A stretch of 64,000 nucleotides of DNA from Haematobia irritans. Taxonomy: Eukaryota > Arthropoda > Insecta > Diptera > Muscidae. Both the position numbers and the translations under genes were made by a program. This document shows positions 33,000 to 44,490 of the stretch, in pieces; position 1 is the stretch's first letter; each line of letters opens with the position of its first letter. The notes under the pieces were generated by a model that was not told the DNA's origin, searched no databases, and saw only the letters and a program-made list of their open reading frames with translations. Location: NCBI RefSeq assembly GCF_050003625.1, contig NC_134397.1, positions 222,332,537 through 222,396,536 on the forward strand, read 5' to 3'.

Positions 33000-35875
33000 C
33001 CCAAAAATATTTTATAGAATTTCCATAAAAAATTTTGCTAAAAAATATTTTATATCCAAATAATTTTTTAAAATTGTTATTGCTATTGAAAATTTTTGTG
33101 AAAATTATATTTCTATAGCAATTTGGTTTAAATGTATATTTCTATAGAAACATATAATATAGAAAATGTTGTCAACATTTCTATTTCTAACGACAATTTT
33201 GTTAAAATTTCTAATACTTTTTTAAGAAACTTTTGTCAATATTTTATATATAAAAAAATGACAAAATTTATTGCTTTAATTTTTTTCAAAATTTCTTTTT
33301 CAATTTTACTTTTATAGAAAATTTTGTTCAAATTTCTTTTTTTCATAGACAATAGAAATTATATTTCTATAGAAATTTGGTTTAAAGGTCTATTTATATA
33401 GAAAAATATAATATAGAAAATGTTGTCAATTTTTTTTTAAATTTCTAATACTTTTTAAGAAAGTTTTGTCAATATTTTATATATAAAAAAACAAACAAAT
33501 TACAAAATTTATTGATTTAATTTTTTTCAAAATTTCTTTTTCAATATAAAATTTGATTAAGATTTCTACTTTTATAGAAAATTTTGTTCAAATTTCTATT
33601 TTCTTCATAGACAATAGAAATTATATTTCTATAGAAATTTGGTTTAAATGTCTATTTCTATAGAAAAATATAATATATAAATTTCTATTGCTTTAATTTA
33701 AATATTTTTTTTAATTTTTAATATTTTTTAAGAAAGTTTTGTCAATATTTTATATCAAAAAAAAAAATCACAAAATTTATTGCTTAAATTCTATTTCAAT
33801 ATAAAATTTCGTTAAGATTTTTTGCTTTTATAGAAAATTTTGTTCACATTTCTATTGTTATAGATAATTATTAGCAAAATTTTATTTCTTTAGATTCTAT
33901 CCAAAAAAATTGACAAAATTTATTGCTTAAATTTTTTTCAAAATATCTTTTTCAATATAAAATTTAGTTAAGATATTTACTTTTATAGAAAATTTTGTTA
34001 AAATTTCTATTTTCATAGACAATAGAAATTATATTTCTATAGAAATTTTGTTTAAATGTCTATTTCTATAGAAAATATAATATAGAAAATGTTGTCAATT
34101 TTTTTTAATTTCTAATGCTTTTTAAGGAAGTTTTGTCAATATTATATATAAAAAACAAAAAAATTACAAAATTTATTGATTTAATCTTTTTTCAAAATTT
34201 CTTTTTCAATATAAAATTTGGTTAAGATTTCTACTTTTATAAAAAATTTTGTTCAAATTTCTATTTTCTTCATAGACAATAGAAATTATATTTCTATAGA
34301 AATTTGGTTTAAATGTCTATTTCTATAGAAAAATATAATATATAATGTTGTAAAAATTTCTATTTCTAACGAACATTTTGTTAACATTTCTATTTTCATA
34401 GACAATAGAAATTATATTTCTATAGAAAATTGGTTTAAATGTCTATTTCTATAGAAAAATATAATGTAGAAAATGTTGCCAATTTTTTTTTTAATTTCTA
34501 ATACTTTTTTAAGAAAGTTTTGTCAATATTTTATATTAAAAAAAAATACAAAATTTATTGATTTAATTTTTTTCAAAATTTCTTTTTCAATATAAAATTT
34601 GGTCTAGATTTCTACTTTTATAAAAAATTTTATTCAAATTTCTATTTTCTTCGTAGACAATAGAAATTATATTTCTATAGAAATTTGGTTTAAATGTCTA
34701 TTTCTATAGAAAAATATAATATAGAAAATGTTGTCAAAATTTATATTTCTAACGAAAATTTTGTTAAAATTTCTATTGCTTCAATTTAAAAATATTTTTT
34801 TTTAATTTCTAATGCATTTTTAAGAAAATTTTGTCAATATTTTATATATATATAAAAAAAAAAAAACAAATTGACAAAATTTATTGCTTTAATTTTTTTT
34901 TTCAAAATTTCTATTTCAATATAAAATTTAGTTAAGATTTTTTGCTTTTGGTTTAAATGTCTATTTCTATAGAAAAATATAATATAGAAAACGTTGTCAA
35001 AATTTTTTTTTTTAATTTCTAATACTTTTATAAGAAAGTTTTGTCAACATTTTATATCACAAAAAAAAAAAAAAAAAAAAATTATTGATTTAATTTTTTT
35101 CAAAATTTCTTTTTCAATATAAAATTTGGTTAAGATTTCTACTTTTATAGAAAATTTTGTTAAAATTTTGTATTTTCATAGACAATAGAAATTATATTTC
35201 TATAGAAATTTGGTTTAAATGTCTATTTCTATAGAAAAATACAATATAGAAAATGTTGTCAAAATTTTTATTTCTGACGAAAATTTTATTTAAAATTTCT
35301 ATTATTAATTTTAATATTTTATTTTTTTAATTTCTAATGCCTTTTTAAGAAAGTTTTGTCAACATTTTATATAAAAAAATTGACAAAATTTATTGCTTAA
35401 TTTTTTTTCAAAATTTTTATTTCAATATAAAATTTAGTTAAGATTTTTTGATTTTATAGAAAATTTTGTTCAAATTTCTATTGTTATAGATAACTATTAG
35501 CAACATTTTATTTCTATAGATAATTCTATCAAAATTTTATTCCTAAGAAAATTTTATTAAAATTTTTATTTATACAGAAAATTCCATTACAATTTCTAAT
35601 ACTAACTAACCCTTTAAGAAAAACTACATTCAAAAACAAACAAAAATTTCAAAGTTTATTGCTATATTTTGTTTTTCTTAAAGATTTCTTTTTCAATATA
35701 AAATTTGGTTAAGATTTCTACTTTTGTTAAAAATGTGTATTGCTATATAATTTATCAAAATTTTATTTCTAAGAAAATTTTGTTAAAATTTTTACTTTTC
35801 GAAATTTTCTTTTTATTAAAATTTCAATTTTTATAGAAAAGTTTTTAAAAAGTTCTATATCAATAGAAAAGTTTT
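33000..35875 (+). repeat. Degenerate AT satellite with higher-order repeat
   Basis: Diverged relatives of the TTTCTATAGAAA satellite arranged in a larger unit. The phrase CAATAGAAATTATATTTCTA, followed by GGTTTAAATGTC and ATATAATATAGAAAATGTTG, recurs at about 33350, 33613, 34020, 34279, 34403, 34660 and 35183. Spacing is uneven, from about 120 to 520 bp. Non-coding. Confidence 0.85.
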
Positions 35876-35879
35876 TCGA

Positions 35880-36490
35880 ACAGTCAGTTGGATCAAATAT
35901 TCACGCAGTGCGACTATATAGTTAGAATTTCATAACGCAAAGCTCTCTCTTCTTTTATTCTCTTTCAAGCTTGTTTACTTTATGTTAGTGGCAGACTTTA
36001 TTTCATACGTGGAGAAGGATTCTTAAAATTCGGTTCTATCGTTTTTTGTAGTGGAAAATTAAAAAAAAAAAAAATAATAATAATAATTTAAAATTTTATT
36101 TAAAATATTAAGCAACAGTTGTTATTTAATATATTTTTCTTAATTTTTTACTTATATATTTATTAGCATGAACTAAAATTGCTCTTTTAAATTTAAATTT
36201 TTCTCATAATTTGTTTTTTTTTTTTTTTTGTATAACAAATGCTCATTGCAATTACAATTACTTTCATTCACGTAATTATCTTAACATAAACTTTAAAACT
36301 AATATAATATGGTTTTCGTTTTATTTACATTGGGTATATGAATGATTACCATGAGAAATCGACCCATGAGATTTTTTGTCATATTGTCATAGCATCGATT
36401 TTTTTTAAAGTTTTGAAGTATCTTTTTTTAATTGTAATATGAGAGTAAAATGTACAACTTTTTATTTTATTTTGATGTTGGGAGATCCCA
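35880..36490. other. AT-rich spacer, nothing recognised
   Basis: Contains homopolymer tracts (about 36060-36075 and 36210-36230). No coding or RNA feature is supported. Confidence 0.45.
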
Positions 36491-36499
36491 TATTCTCCA

Positions 36500-36730
36500 T
36501 TTATATAGATAGGTAGACGGTCAGACGGACGGATGAAAAACTGACGAACGAACAGATGGACGGATGAAGGTAACACAGACGTACAGACAGATTAAAGCCA
36601 CACAGACGGACAAGTGAAAGAGAGGCGGACAGTGGGAGGCAGACGGACGGGCATATGAAAAGACATATGGATGGATAAATGAGAAACAGACGGACGGACA
36701 GTTGAAAGACAGACAGACACACAGAACAGT
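36500..36730. repeat. Degenerate GACR tetranucleotide region
   Basis: Imperfect repeats of GACG, GACA and GATG in phrases such as CAGACGGACGGA and ACGGACAG, lying 35 bp before the start of a mini-me/DINE-like element. The open frames on the minus strand over this stretch are repeat by-products. Confidence 0.85.
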
Positions 36731-36764
36731 GCAATGCAGATTCACAGTGTTGGTGATTTTTTTT

Positions 36765-38553
36765 TATACCCACCACCATAAAATGGTGACGGGGGTATAA
36801 TAAGTTTGTCATTCCGTTTGTAACACATCGAAATATCGATTTCCGACTATATAAAGTATATATATTCTTGATCAGGGAGAAATTCTAAGACGATATAAGC
36901 ATGTCCGTCTGTCCGTCTGTCTGTCTGTCTGTCTGTTGTAATCACGCTACAGCCTTCAATAATGGCGCTATCGTCCCCAAATTTGGCACAGATTAGTTTT
37001 TTGTTTGCAGGCAGGTCAAGTTCGAAGATGGGCTATATCGGTCCAAGTTTTGATATAGTCCCCATATAAACCGACCTCCCGATTTGGGGTCTTGGGCCTA
37101 TAAAAACCGTAGTTTTTATCAGATTTGCCTGAAATTGGAAATCCAGAGGTATTTTTGGACCATAAAGAGGTGTGTCGAAAATGGTCCGTATCGGTCCATG
37201 TTTTGGTATAGCCCCTATATAGACCGATCTCCCGATTTTGCTTCTTAGGCGTCTAGAAACAGTATTTTCTATCCGATTTGTCTGAAATTGAAAATCTAGA
37301 GGTATTTTAGGACCATAAGAAGGTGTGTCGAAAATGGTCCGTATCGGTCCATGTTTTGATATAGCCCCCATATAGACCGATCTCCCGATTTTGCTTCTTG
37401 GGCGTCTAGAAACTATATTTACCATCCCATTTACCTCAAATTGGAAATCTAGAGGTATTTTGGGACCATAAAGAGGTGTGTCGATAATGGTCCGCATCGG
37501 TCCATGTTTTGGTATAGCCCCAATATAGACCGATCTCCCGATTTTGCTTCTTAGGCGTCTAGAAACAGTATTTTCTAGCCGATTTGTCTGAAATTGAAAA
37601 TCTAGAGGTATTTTAGGACCATAAGGAGGTGTGTCGAAGATGGTCCGTATCGGTCCATGTTTTGGTATAGCCCCCATATAGACCGATCTCCCGATTTTGC
37701 TTCTTGCGCGTCTAGAAACAGTATTTTCTATCCGATTTGTATGAAATTGAAAATCTAGAGGTATTTTGGGACCATAAAGAGGTGAGTCGAAAATGGTCCG
37801 TATCGGTCCATGTTTTGATATAGCCCCCATATAAACCAACCTTCCGATTTGGAGTCTTGGGCCTATAAAAACCGTAGTTTTTATCCAATTTGCCTGAAAT
37901 TGGAAATATAGAGGTATTTGAGGAACATAAAAAGGTGTGCCGAAAATGGTGCCAATCGGTCCATATTTTGGTATAGCCCCCATATAGACCGATATCCTGA
38001 TTTTGCTTCTAGGGCTTCTAGAAACTATATTTACCATCCGATTTGCCTGAAATTGGAAATCTAGAGGTATTTGAGGACCATAAAAAGGTGTGCCGAAAAT
38101 GGTGCCCATTGGTCAATTTTTTGGTATAGCCCCCATATAGACCGATCTCCCGATTTTGCTTCTTGGGCTTCTAGAAACTATATTTACCATCCGCTTTGCC
38201 TGAATTTCTTGAGCTTCTATAAACTGTATTTATTACCCGATTTGCCTGAAATTCGAAATCTAGAGGTATTTTTAGACCACAAATAAGTGTGCCGAAATTT
38301 AGGTATATCGGTCCATTTTTTGGTATAACCCTCATATAAACTGATCTCTCGATTTTTACTTCTTGGGCGTCTAGAGACTATGTTTTCTAGCCGATTTGTT
38401 TGAAATTCTGGAGGTATTTTAAGATAACAAATACGTGAGTAGCAAATCGTACCCACTACGACGAAGAGTTTTCAAAGAAAACTATCATATTTGATTCATG
38501 GTGGTGGGTATTTAAAATTCGGCCCGGCCGAATTTACTGCTGTATATACTTGT
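36765..38553 (+). mobile_element. mini-me/DINE-like element with 153-bp modules, complete
   Basis: Starts TATACCCACCACCATA and has AAGTATATATATTCTTGATC at about 36855, a GTCY tract at 36903-36935, then tandem 153-bp modules (phrase ATGTTTTG at 37198, 37351 and 37504). It ends with the TTCGGCCCGGCCGAA hairpin and CTGTATATACTTGTT. The TATATATTCTTGATC phrase followed by ATGTCCGTCTGTCC is characteristic of drosophilid mini-me/DINE-1 repeats as I recall them. The minus strand is open for 358 codons (37033-38109), about seven 51-residue repeats. Confidence 0.85.
36903..36935. repeat. (GTCY)n microsatellite
   Basis: GTCC and GTCT tetranucleotides inside the mini-me/DINE-like element. Confidence 0.95.
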
Positions 38554-38589
38554 TTGAGTTAATATAACCACGTATGGACTTACATACAA

Positions 38590-38743
38590 TTTAGAAATTT
38601 AGATACCTTGCCATCGGGAAGTGTTACCGCAAACCAAGTAATTCGATTGTGGATGACAGTCTTCAGTATAAGTTTCTACGCAATCCATGGTGGAGGGTAC
38701 ATAAGCTTCGGCCTGGCCGAACTTACAACCGTGTATACTTGTT
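38590..38743 (+). mobile_element. 3' fragment of a second mini-me/DINE subfamily
   Basis: Ends with AAGCTTCGGCCTGGCCGAAC and GTGTATACTTGTTC. Its complement matches the first 120 bp of the element at 30629 (GGATTGCGTAGAAACTT in both), so it belongs to that subfamily. It lies between two copies of the other subfamily. Confidence 0.75.
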
Positions 38744-38798
38744 CTATGTATACTTTTTTAAAATAACATAAAGTGTTGAAAAACTTCTTCTTCTATTT

Positions 38799-40366
38799 TT
38801 ATACCCACCACCATAGAATGGTGACGGGGGTATAATAAGTTTGTCATTCCGTTTGTAACACATCAAAATATCGATTTCCGACTATACAAAGTATATATAT
38901 TCTTGATCAGGGAGAAATTCTAAGACGATATAACGATGTCCGTCTGTCCGTCTGTCTGTCTGTCTGTTGTAATCACGCTACAGTCTTCAATAATGAAGCA
39001 ATCGTGCTGAAATTTTGCACAAACTCGTCTTTTGTCTGCAGGCAGGTCAAGTTCGAAGATGGGCTATATCGGTCCAGGTTTTGATATAGTCCCCATATAA
39101 ACCGACCTCCCGATTTGGGGTCTTGGGCTTATAGAAATCGTAGTTTTTATCCAATTTGTCTGAAATTTGAAATCTAGAGGTATTTTATGACCATAAAGAG
39201 GTGTGCCAAAAATGGTGAGTATCGGTCCATGTTTTGGTATAGCCCCCATATAGACCAATCTCCCGATTTTACTTCTTGGGCTTATAGAAACCGCACTTTT
39301 TATTCGATTTACCTGAAATTGGAAATCTAGAGGTATTGTAGGACCTCAAATACGTGTGCCAAAAATTGTGAGTATCGGTCCATATTTTGGTATAGTCCCC
39401 ATATAGACCGATCTCCCTATTTTATTTCTTGGGTTTAAAGAAACCGCAGTTTTTATTCAATTTGCCTGAAATTTTAAATCTAGAGGTATTTTATGACCAC
39501 AAATACGTGTGCCAAAAATTGTGAGTATCGGTCCATGTTTTGGTAGTGTCCACATAAAAAAGGACCTCCCGATTTGGGGTCTTGGGCTTATAGAAACCGT
39601 AGTTTTTATCCAATTTGTCTGAAATTGGAAATCTAGAGGTACCATAGGACCATAAAGAGGTGTGCAGAAAATGGTGAGTATCGGTCCATATTTTGGTATA
39701 GGCCCCATATAGACCGATTTCCCGATTTTACTTCTTGGACTTCTAGAATCCGAAGTCTGTATCCTATTTGCCTGAAATTGGAAATCTAAAGGTATTTTCG
39801 GGTCATAAAGAGGTGTGCCGAAAACGGTGCGTATCAGTCCATATTTTAGTATAGCCCCATAGAACGATCTCCCGATGTAACTCCTTGGGTTTCTAGAAAC
39901 CGTAGTTTTTATCTTATTTGCCTGGAATTGTAAATATTCAGGTATTTTAGCCTCACAAAAACGTGTATCGGATTAAGTTTTTATCGGTCCATTTGGTAAT
40001 GACTCCATATAGACCGACTTCACTTCATGAGGGTGTAGAAGGCGCACTGATCATGAAAATTGCTTGAAACTCAATGTAAAATTTTTAGATTTTACTTCTA
40101 CAGATTTAAGATTTCAAATCAAGACGTTATTTTATAATTTTCTTGCACACTTACAAGAGATGTTAATGATTCCTCTAAAACTCAAACAAAAATGGTTCTT
40201 ATAAATCCAGAATCTGATATAGTCCTCATAGGTGAAATCTTTAAATTTATCTTCGGGAAGTGTCCTCAAGTCCTCCTGAAATTTCAAAGGAAACCCTAAT
40301 ATTTGGTTCATGGTGGTGGGTATTTAAGATTCGGCCCGGCCGAACTTTGTGCTGTATATACTTGTT
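38799..40366 (+). mobile_element. mini-me/DINE-like element, complete
   Basis: Same layout as 36765-38553: TATACCCACCACCATAGAAT at the start, GTCY tract at 38938-38968, diverged modules, terminal hairpin and CTGTATATACTTGTTT at the end. The sequence from about 38975 onward is close to the truncated copy at 1-1584, including its non-modular 3' part (about 39960-40366 against 1180-1584). The two are therefore the same subfamily. Confidence 0.85.
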
Positions 40367-41314
40367 TCATTTCGGACCGCCTAAAGTGAAATTTTTTAAT
40401 TACACCAAAATATAAACGGAACGACGGACATTCTGTGATACATCTGTTAAGCTGGTAATTCTCAGCTGACAGTCTAAAAAATGGGTTCTTGAACCAAGTT
40501 TCATGTCAAGATTTGTCATACCCTGACCAAAGGAGGATGTGAGTTGTGATTTAATTTTGTTTGTCATTTATTTCATGGCGTAACCTATTCATTCTTTTAT
40601 GAAAGTTTTTCTACACATTAAACAATTTCACTATTAAATTTGATACCCTTTTGTATAACTTGCGATTTTTCCCACAATTAAGTTAGGCAAAAATATTTTT
40701 GAAGTGAAAGTTTTTATTTTTTTTGTCTATTTCCCATAACGAAATTTATGTTTCCTTTTCCTTTTTGTTTCACTATGACATTTTCATCGGCTATTGTCTG
40801 TCTTTGGGTTTATATGCGTTCGAGTGCATTGCCAAAACCGATATGGTGGCGAATGGGTTGTGTGGGTGGTAAGTGAGAGTTGGTTTTGAAATAATTTACA
40901 AATTCAATTTGCATTTGCCAGTGACAGTTGAGACAGACAACCACTTTAGATTAAAAACCGACAACTGCTCAGTGGCAATGTTGTCTGTATAGGATAGAGA
41001 GAGTGGGGGGTAGTTTACAATACCAAGGAACAAAATTTTGTGTATACATGTCACTAAGAGAAAAATGCAGTTAAGATTTAAAAATAGAAAAATTACATTA
41101 AATTAATTTTAAATTAATTTAAATTACAAATTTGTTCCATTTTAAGTTAATTTCAATTTAAACTCAAATTCAAATAAATTAAATGAAATAAAATTGAATG
41201 AAATGAAACTATATTGAAATAAATAATATTAAATTAAAATAACTTAATTTGTAAATAATTATATTAAAATAATGAAATTAAATTAAATTGACTTAAAATT
41301 AATTAATTAAAGTG
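40367..41314. other. Spacer, nothing recognised
   Basis: Slightly richer in GC between about 40780 and 41000, then an AATTAAAT-type low-complexity run (41090-41310). No coding signal. Confidence 0.45.
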
Positions 41315-41564
41315 CACCCACAGAAGGAATATGATCACCTCAAACATGTTTCAAGAGCACCATGTTACTTTTTCACAGCGACCATGTGACATTTTGGTCG
41401 CAAAAATATTCTTTTCTCGTCACACATAACATGCTTTTCGAAATCAGATATATGATTTCCGAGAAAATAAGATGGTTTCGACAAACATGTTACATGTTTT
41501 CCGTGAAAAAGTAACATTATGCTCTTGAAACATAGTTGGGGTGATCATATTCCTTCTCTGCGTG
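41315..41564. mobile_element. 250-bp foldback MITE with CAC ends, TG duplication
   Basis: Arms of about 60 bp are near-perfect inverted copies (left CACCCACAGAAGGAATATGA; right complemented CACGCAGAGAAGGAATATGA). TG flanks it at 41313-41314 and 41565-41566. Its ends and 2-bp duplication match those of the 1,040-bp element in the SINE at 3017-4056, which makes them one family. Confidence 0.85.
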
Positions 41565-41566
41565 TG

Positions 41567-42289
41567 GAGTTAAAATTAAGCTTAATTTATGTAATTCAAA
41601 CATAAAAACATACAAATTAATTACCAATAGGGAACTCCCTTTGGAGGCTGTAATAAATCTTCACAACTTAACCTAGCATAATTAAAAAAATAATTTAAAT
41701 AAAATTATACAAAAATTTCTCACTATTTTTTGTTTTAAGAAATAATGCCTTACATTTTCTTTGCCATTTTCTCTCAGTGTTTGGCGGATTTTATGTATAG
41801 GAAAGTAGCGACAATAGCAGTCAGTATTCAGTGTGCACTTAATGGGTAATTTTGTAACCATAAAACCAATGGCGGTTTCTGGAGTACATAAAATCGCCAA
41901 CAACAAAATTGTCATTGTTTGAACGGAACATGAAAATATACTTACTGTGTGTATGGAGACAAAAAGTGAAAAACATATACACATATGAAAGCTTATCATT
42001 TCAATCTCTTTTCACACATATTCTCACACATACACACGTACCTATACAATGAGATAAATATGTAGAAAATTAAATGAAAGCGGATAGTAAGGTGATGTGG
42101 ATTTAAAAGCCTTTGATGAAAAATTTTCATGTTCTTCGATTTCTCTGAATAATAATGTCATTAATATTATTTTTATTAAATTTTTTCGGAATAAAAAGGA
42201 TAAACAAATTCCTGAAATTACAAGAGATGCTTCCTTTGGACATGTGTATTTTGTTTTACTATATTAAAAAAAAAAAAACAAACTCGTTT
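41567..42289. other. AT-rich spacer, nothing recognised
   Basis: A 105-codon minus-strand frame (41682-41999) has a hydrophobic start and several cysteines (SIFSCSVQTM, NTDCYCRYF), but no homologue or splice context is recognised. I leave it uncalled. Confidence 0.4.
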
Positions 42290-43560
42290 GCAGGCATCAG
42301 AAAATATGGAATATTAAGGAATTATTTAATTTGAAAACCAAAGTATTTTTTTATTTTACTAGGCTTAAAAAGATTTTTTAAATATACCCTATTTTGTATT
42401 CTTTCATTTATTTATTATCAAATTCAACATAAAAATTTTTATCAGCATTGCAAGGTTGAATACTTGTCTGTAGAAATTACTGTTAAAATTTTCGTTTGCA
42501 TGTATCCTTTTAGCCTGAGTATATGCTTCCAAATATGGACACTTTAGATACAAATGAGAAATTATACTAAGACAAATACTATTGTTTATTAACATACAAT
42601 GAGATAGAAATTTTACTATATTGACGAATTAAATTTGTTAATACTAATTTTTTTTATAAAAAATATTTTTTTTTAATACAAAATTTACGAATTCTTCATA
42701 AATGAAGCTGGTTTAATGCAGCCATTGTGCTACTTTTTTTTTCAGGCACTAATACTTTTGGGCCACTAAATGTACTTTTTAAAATTTGACTAATTTTTTA
42801 TATAATAATTTTTTTAATACCGTAATATAATTTGTACATTTTGATTTTGATGGAATCGGCGTTTTAACAACTAAACGAGTTTCCGCTCCAATCCTATATT
42901 TGTGATGACTTTTCCCTTTGAATACCATATTTTCATGCGAATATATGTAACGCCTAAAACTATGCAACGAAAGTTGTGTATGGTGGGTATATAAATCGTG
43001 CCAGCAAATGCAACAGAAACTATGGATTATTAAAGGATTTAAAGTTAAAATCATTTTTTTTGTAATATTTTATTGGACTTTGAATAAGGCATACGATTTT
43101 TTTTTATATTTTCTATCGATATAATTATCTATTCTTCTCATTTATTAAATATCAAATTTAGTACATATAAATTTGATATTTATAAACATACATTTTCATC
43201 AGCATTGGAAAAATTTGTCTGTGGCAATTACTCTGAAAATGTCAGTTTGCTTGTTTCCTTTTAGCCTTAATGTGTAATCAGTATATCCTTCCAAATATGG
43301 ACACTATTACAGACGTGAAATGCTACTAACACTAATATGTATGTACTGGCATACACTGAGATCGACATTTTACTATAGGGACAATTTAAATTTTTGAATA
43401 CTAGTTTTTTTTAATAAAAAAAATTAATTAAAAAATATATATTTTTTTAAAATAAAAATTAATAATTAATTTGTTTTTAATAAGAAATTTACGAATTCTT
43501 CATAAATTAAATTTTAGCAAACAATTAATCGAGTTTACGCTCCAATCCTGTATTTGTCAT

Positions 43561-44398
43561 GGTTAGGTTAGATTAGGTATAATGAGAGCCCGATATTTCA
43601 CAGTGGTGAGTGCTGCCCGGTTCTATCTTAAGCTCCATGACAAGGGACCTCCTGTTTATAGCCGAGTGCGAACGGCGTTCCACATTGCAGTGAAACCACA
43701 TGGACAAGCTTTGAAACACTCAGAAATGTCACACACCACTGAAAATCTTTTTGGTGTTTGGTCGAATCTGGGTCCCAGCAAAAAAGCGTCGCAAAAACAG
43801 TAATGAAAATGTTTTGTTTGGATCCGGAAGTGGTGCAAAATTGACGCAGAAGCGATGACTTTAACATGGGCTTGTCATAGGACGGAAGTTCTCCATTTGA
43901 ACAGCCGTTGCACTGAATTTTCATCACTTCTTTAGGTCTGATTCGAGTTCAATGTTTTGGATGTAAATTAAAAAATTCTGTGATATTTTGTCAAATAAAT
44001 AATTTTTATAATTTTTTATAATTTTTAATGGATTCTTACGCTTGTCGGAAACGTTTGACCTCAAATATTTTCAAAAATTCCCAGTTTTTGCAGATTGGAT
44101 TTAGGATTTTTTTCGACAAAATTTAAATGATTTGTACCATTTTATGTAATCTTACTCTATTTTTAACCTATTTGAAACAAAAAAAGTTAATATTACCCAT
44201 TAAAAGTATGAAAAAACCAAGTTATAAAAAATTGAATTAAAAGAACTTCCTCGGTAGTTAAAATAAAGAACATCATTGGGAGTACATCGTCTGGAAGTGC
44301 TTTTAAAGTTGTGCCTTTGGAAGAACTTCCAAATTTTTTTGCTGGGGGTTTGAACCCACGACCCTGTGTATGCAAGGCGGGCATGCTAACCACGGTAG
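43561..44398 (-). mobile_element. SINE copy interrupted by a TIR element
   Basis: SINE pieces are 43561-43773 (tail GGTTAGGTTAG and body) and 44347-44398 (B box region GTTTGAACCC, then the tRNA-like head). They are homologous to the intact copy at 4895-5236. The head is slightly shortened or diverged (CACGGTAGC) and no target duplication was found. It interrupts copy B of the surrounding duplication. Confidence 0.85.
43774..44346. mobile_element. 573-bp TIR element with CCCAGCAAAAAA ends
   Basis: Both ends read CCCAGCAAAAAA (right end complemented), a perfect 12-bp inverted repeat, and SINE sequence lies on both sides. The ends match those of the 464-bp element at 4299-4762. The interior differs and has no transposase. 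A diverged copy of part of its interior (AAGTGGTG..AAA..GACGGAA) lies just outside at about 44520-44605. Confidence 0.75.
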
Positions 44399-44490
44399 CT
44401 TATCCCTTTGTATAGACAAATTTTTTCATTTGTTACTTCTATATGCACCACCTAAAACTATGCTACAAAAGTTGTAAATCATATAACCAG

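Larger units (their letters stand above)
42290..44490. repeat. Diverged tandem duplication, about 720-bp unit
   Basis: Copy A is about 42290-43005 and copy B about 43005-44490. Shared phrases in the same order include CCAAATATGGACACT (42530 and 43292), TTTACGAATTCTTCATAAAT (42684 and 43489), CGCTCCAATCCT (42886 and 43539), and a CCTAAAACTATG phrase followed by AAAGTTGT (about 42953 and 44452). Copy B is longer because a SINE carrying another element was inserted at about 43561-44398. Confidence 0.8.

Noticed and set aside
36501..36812. 103-codon minus-strand frame rich in Ser, Val, Cys and Pro
   Set aside because: Translation of the degenerate GACR tetranucleotide tract.
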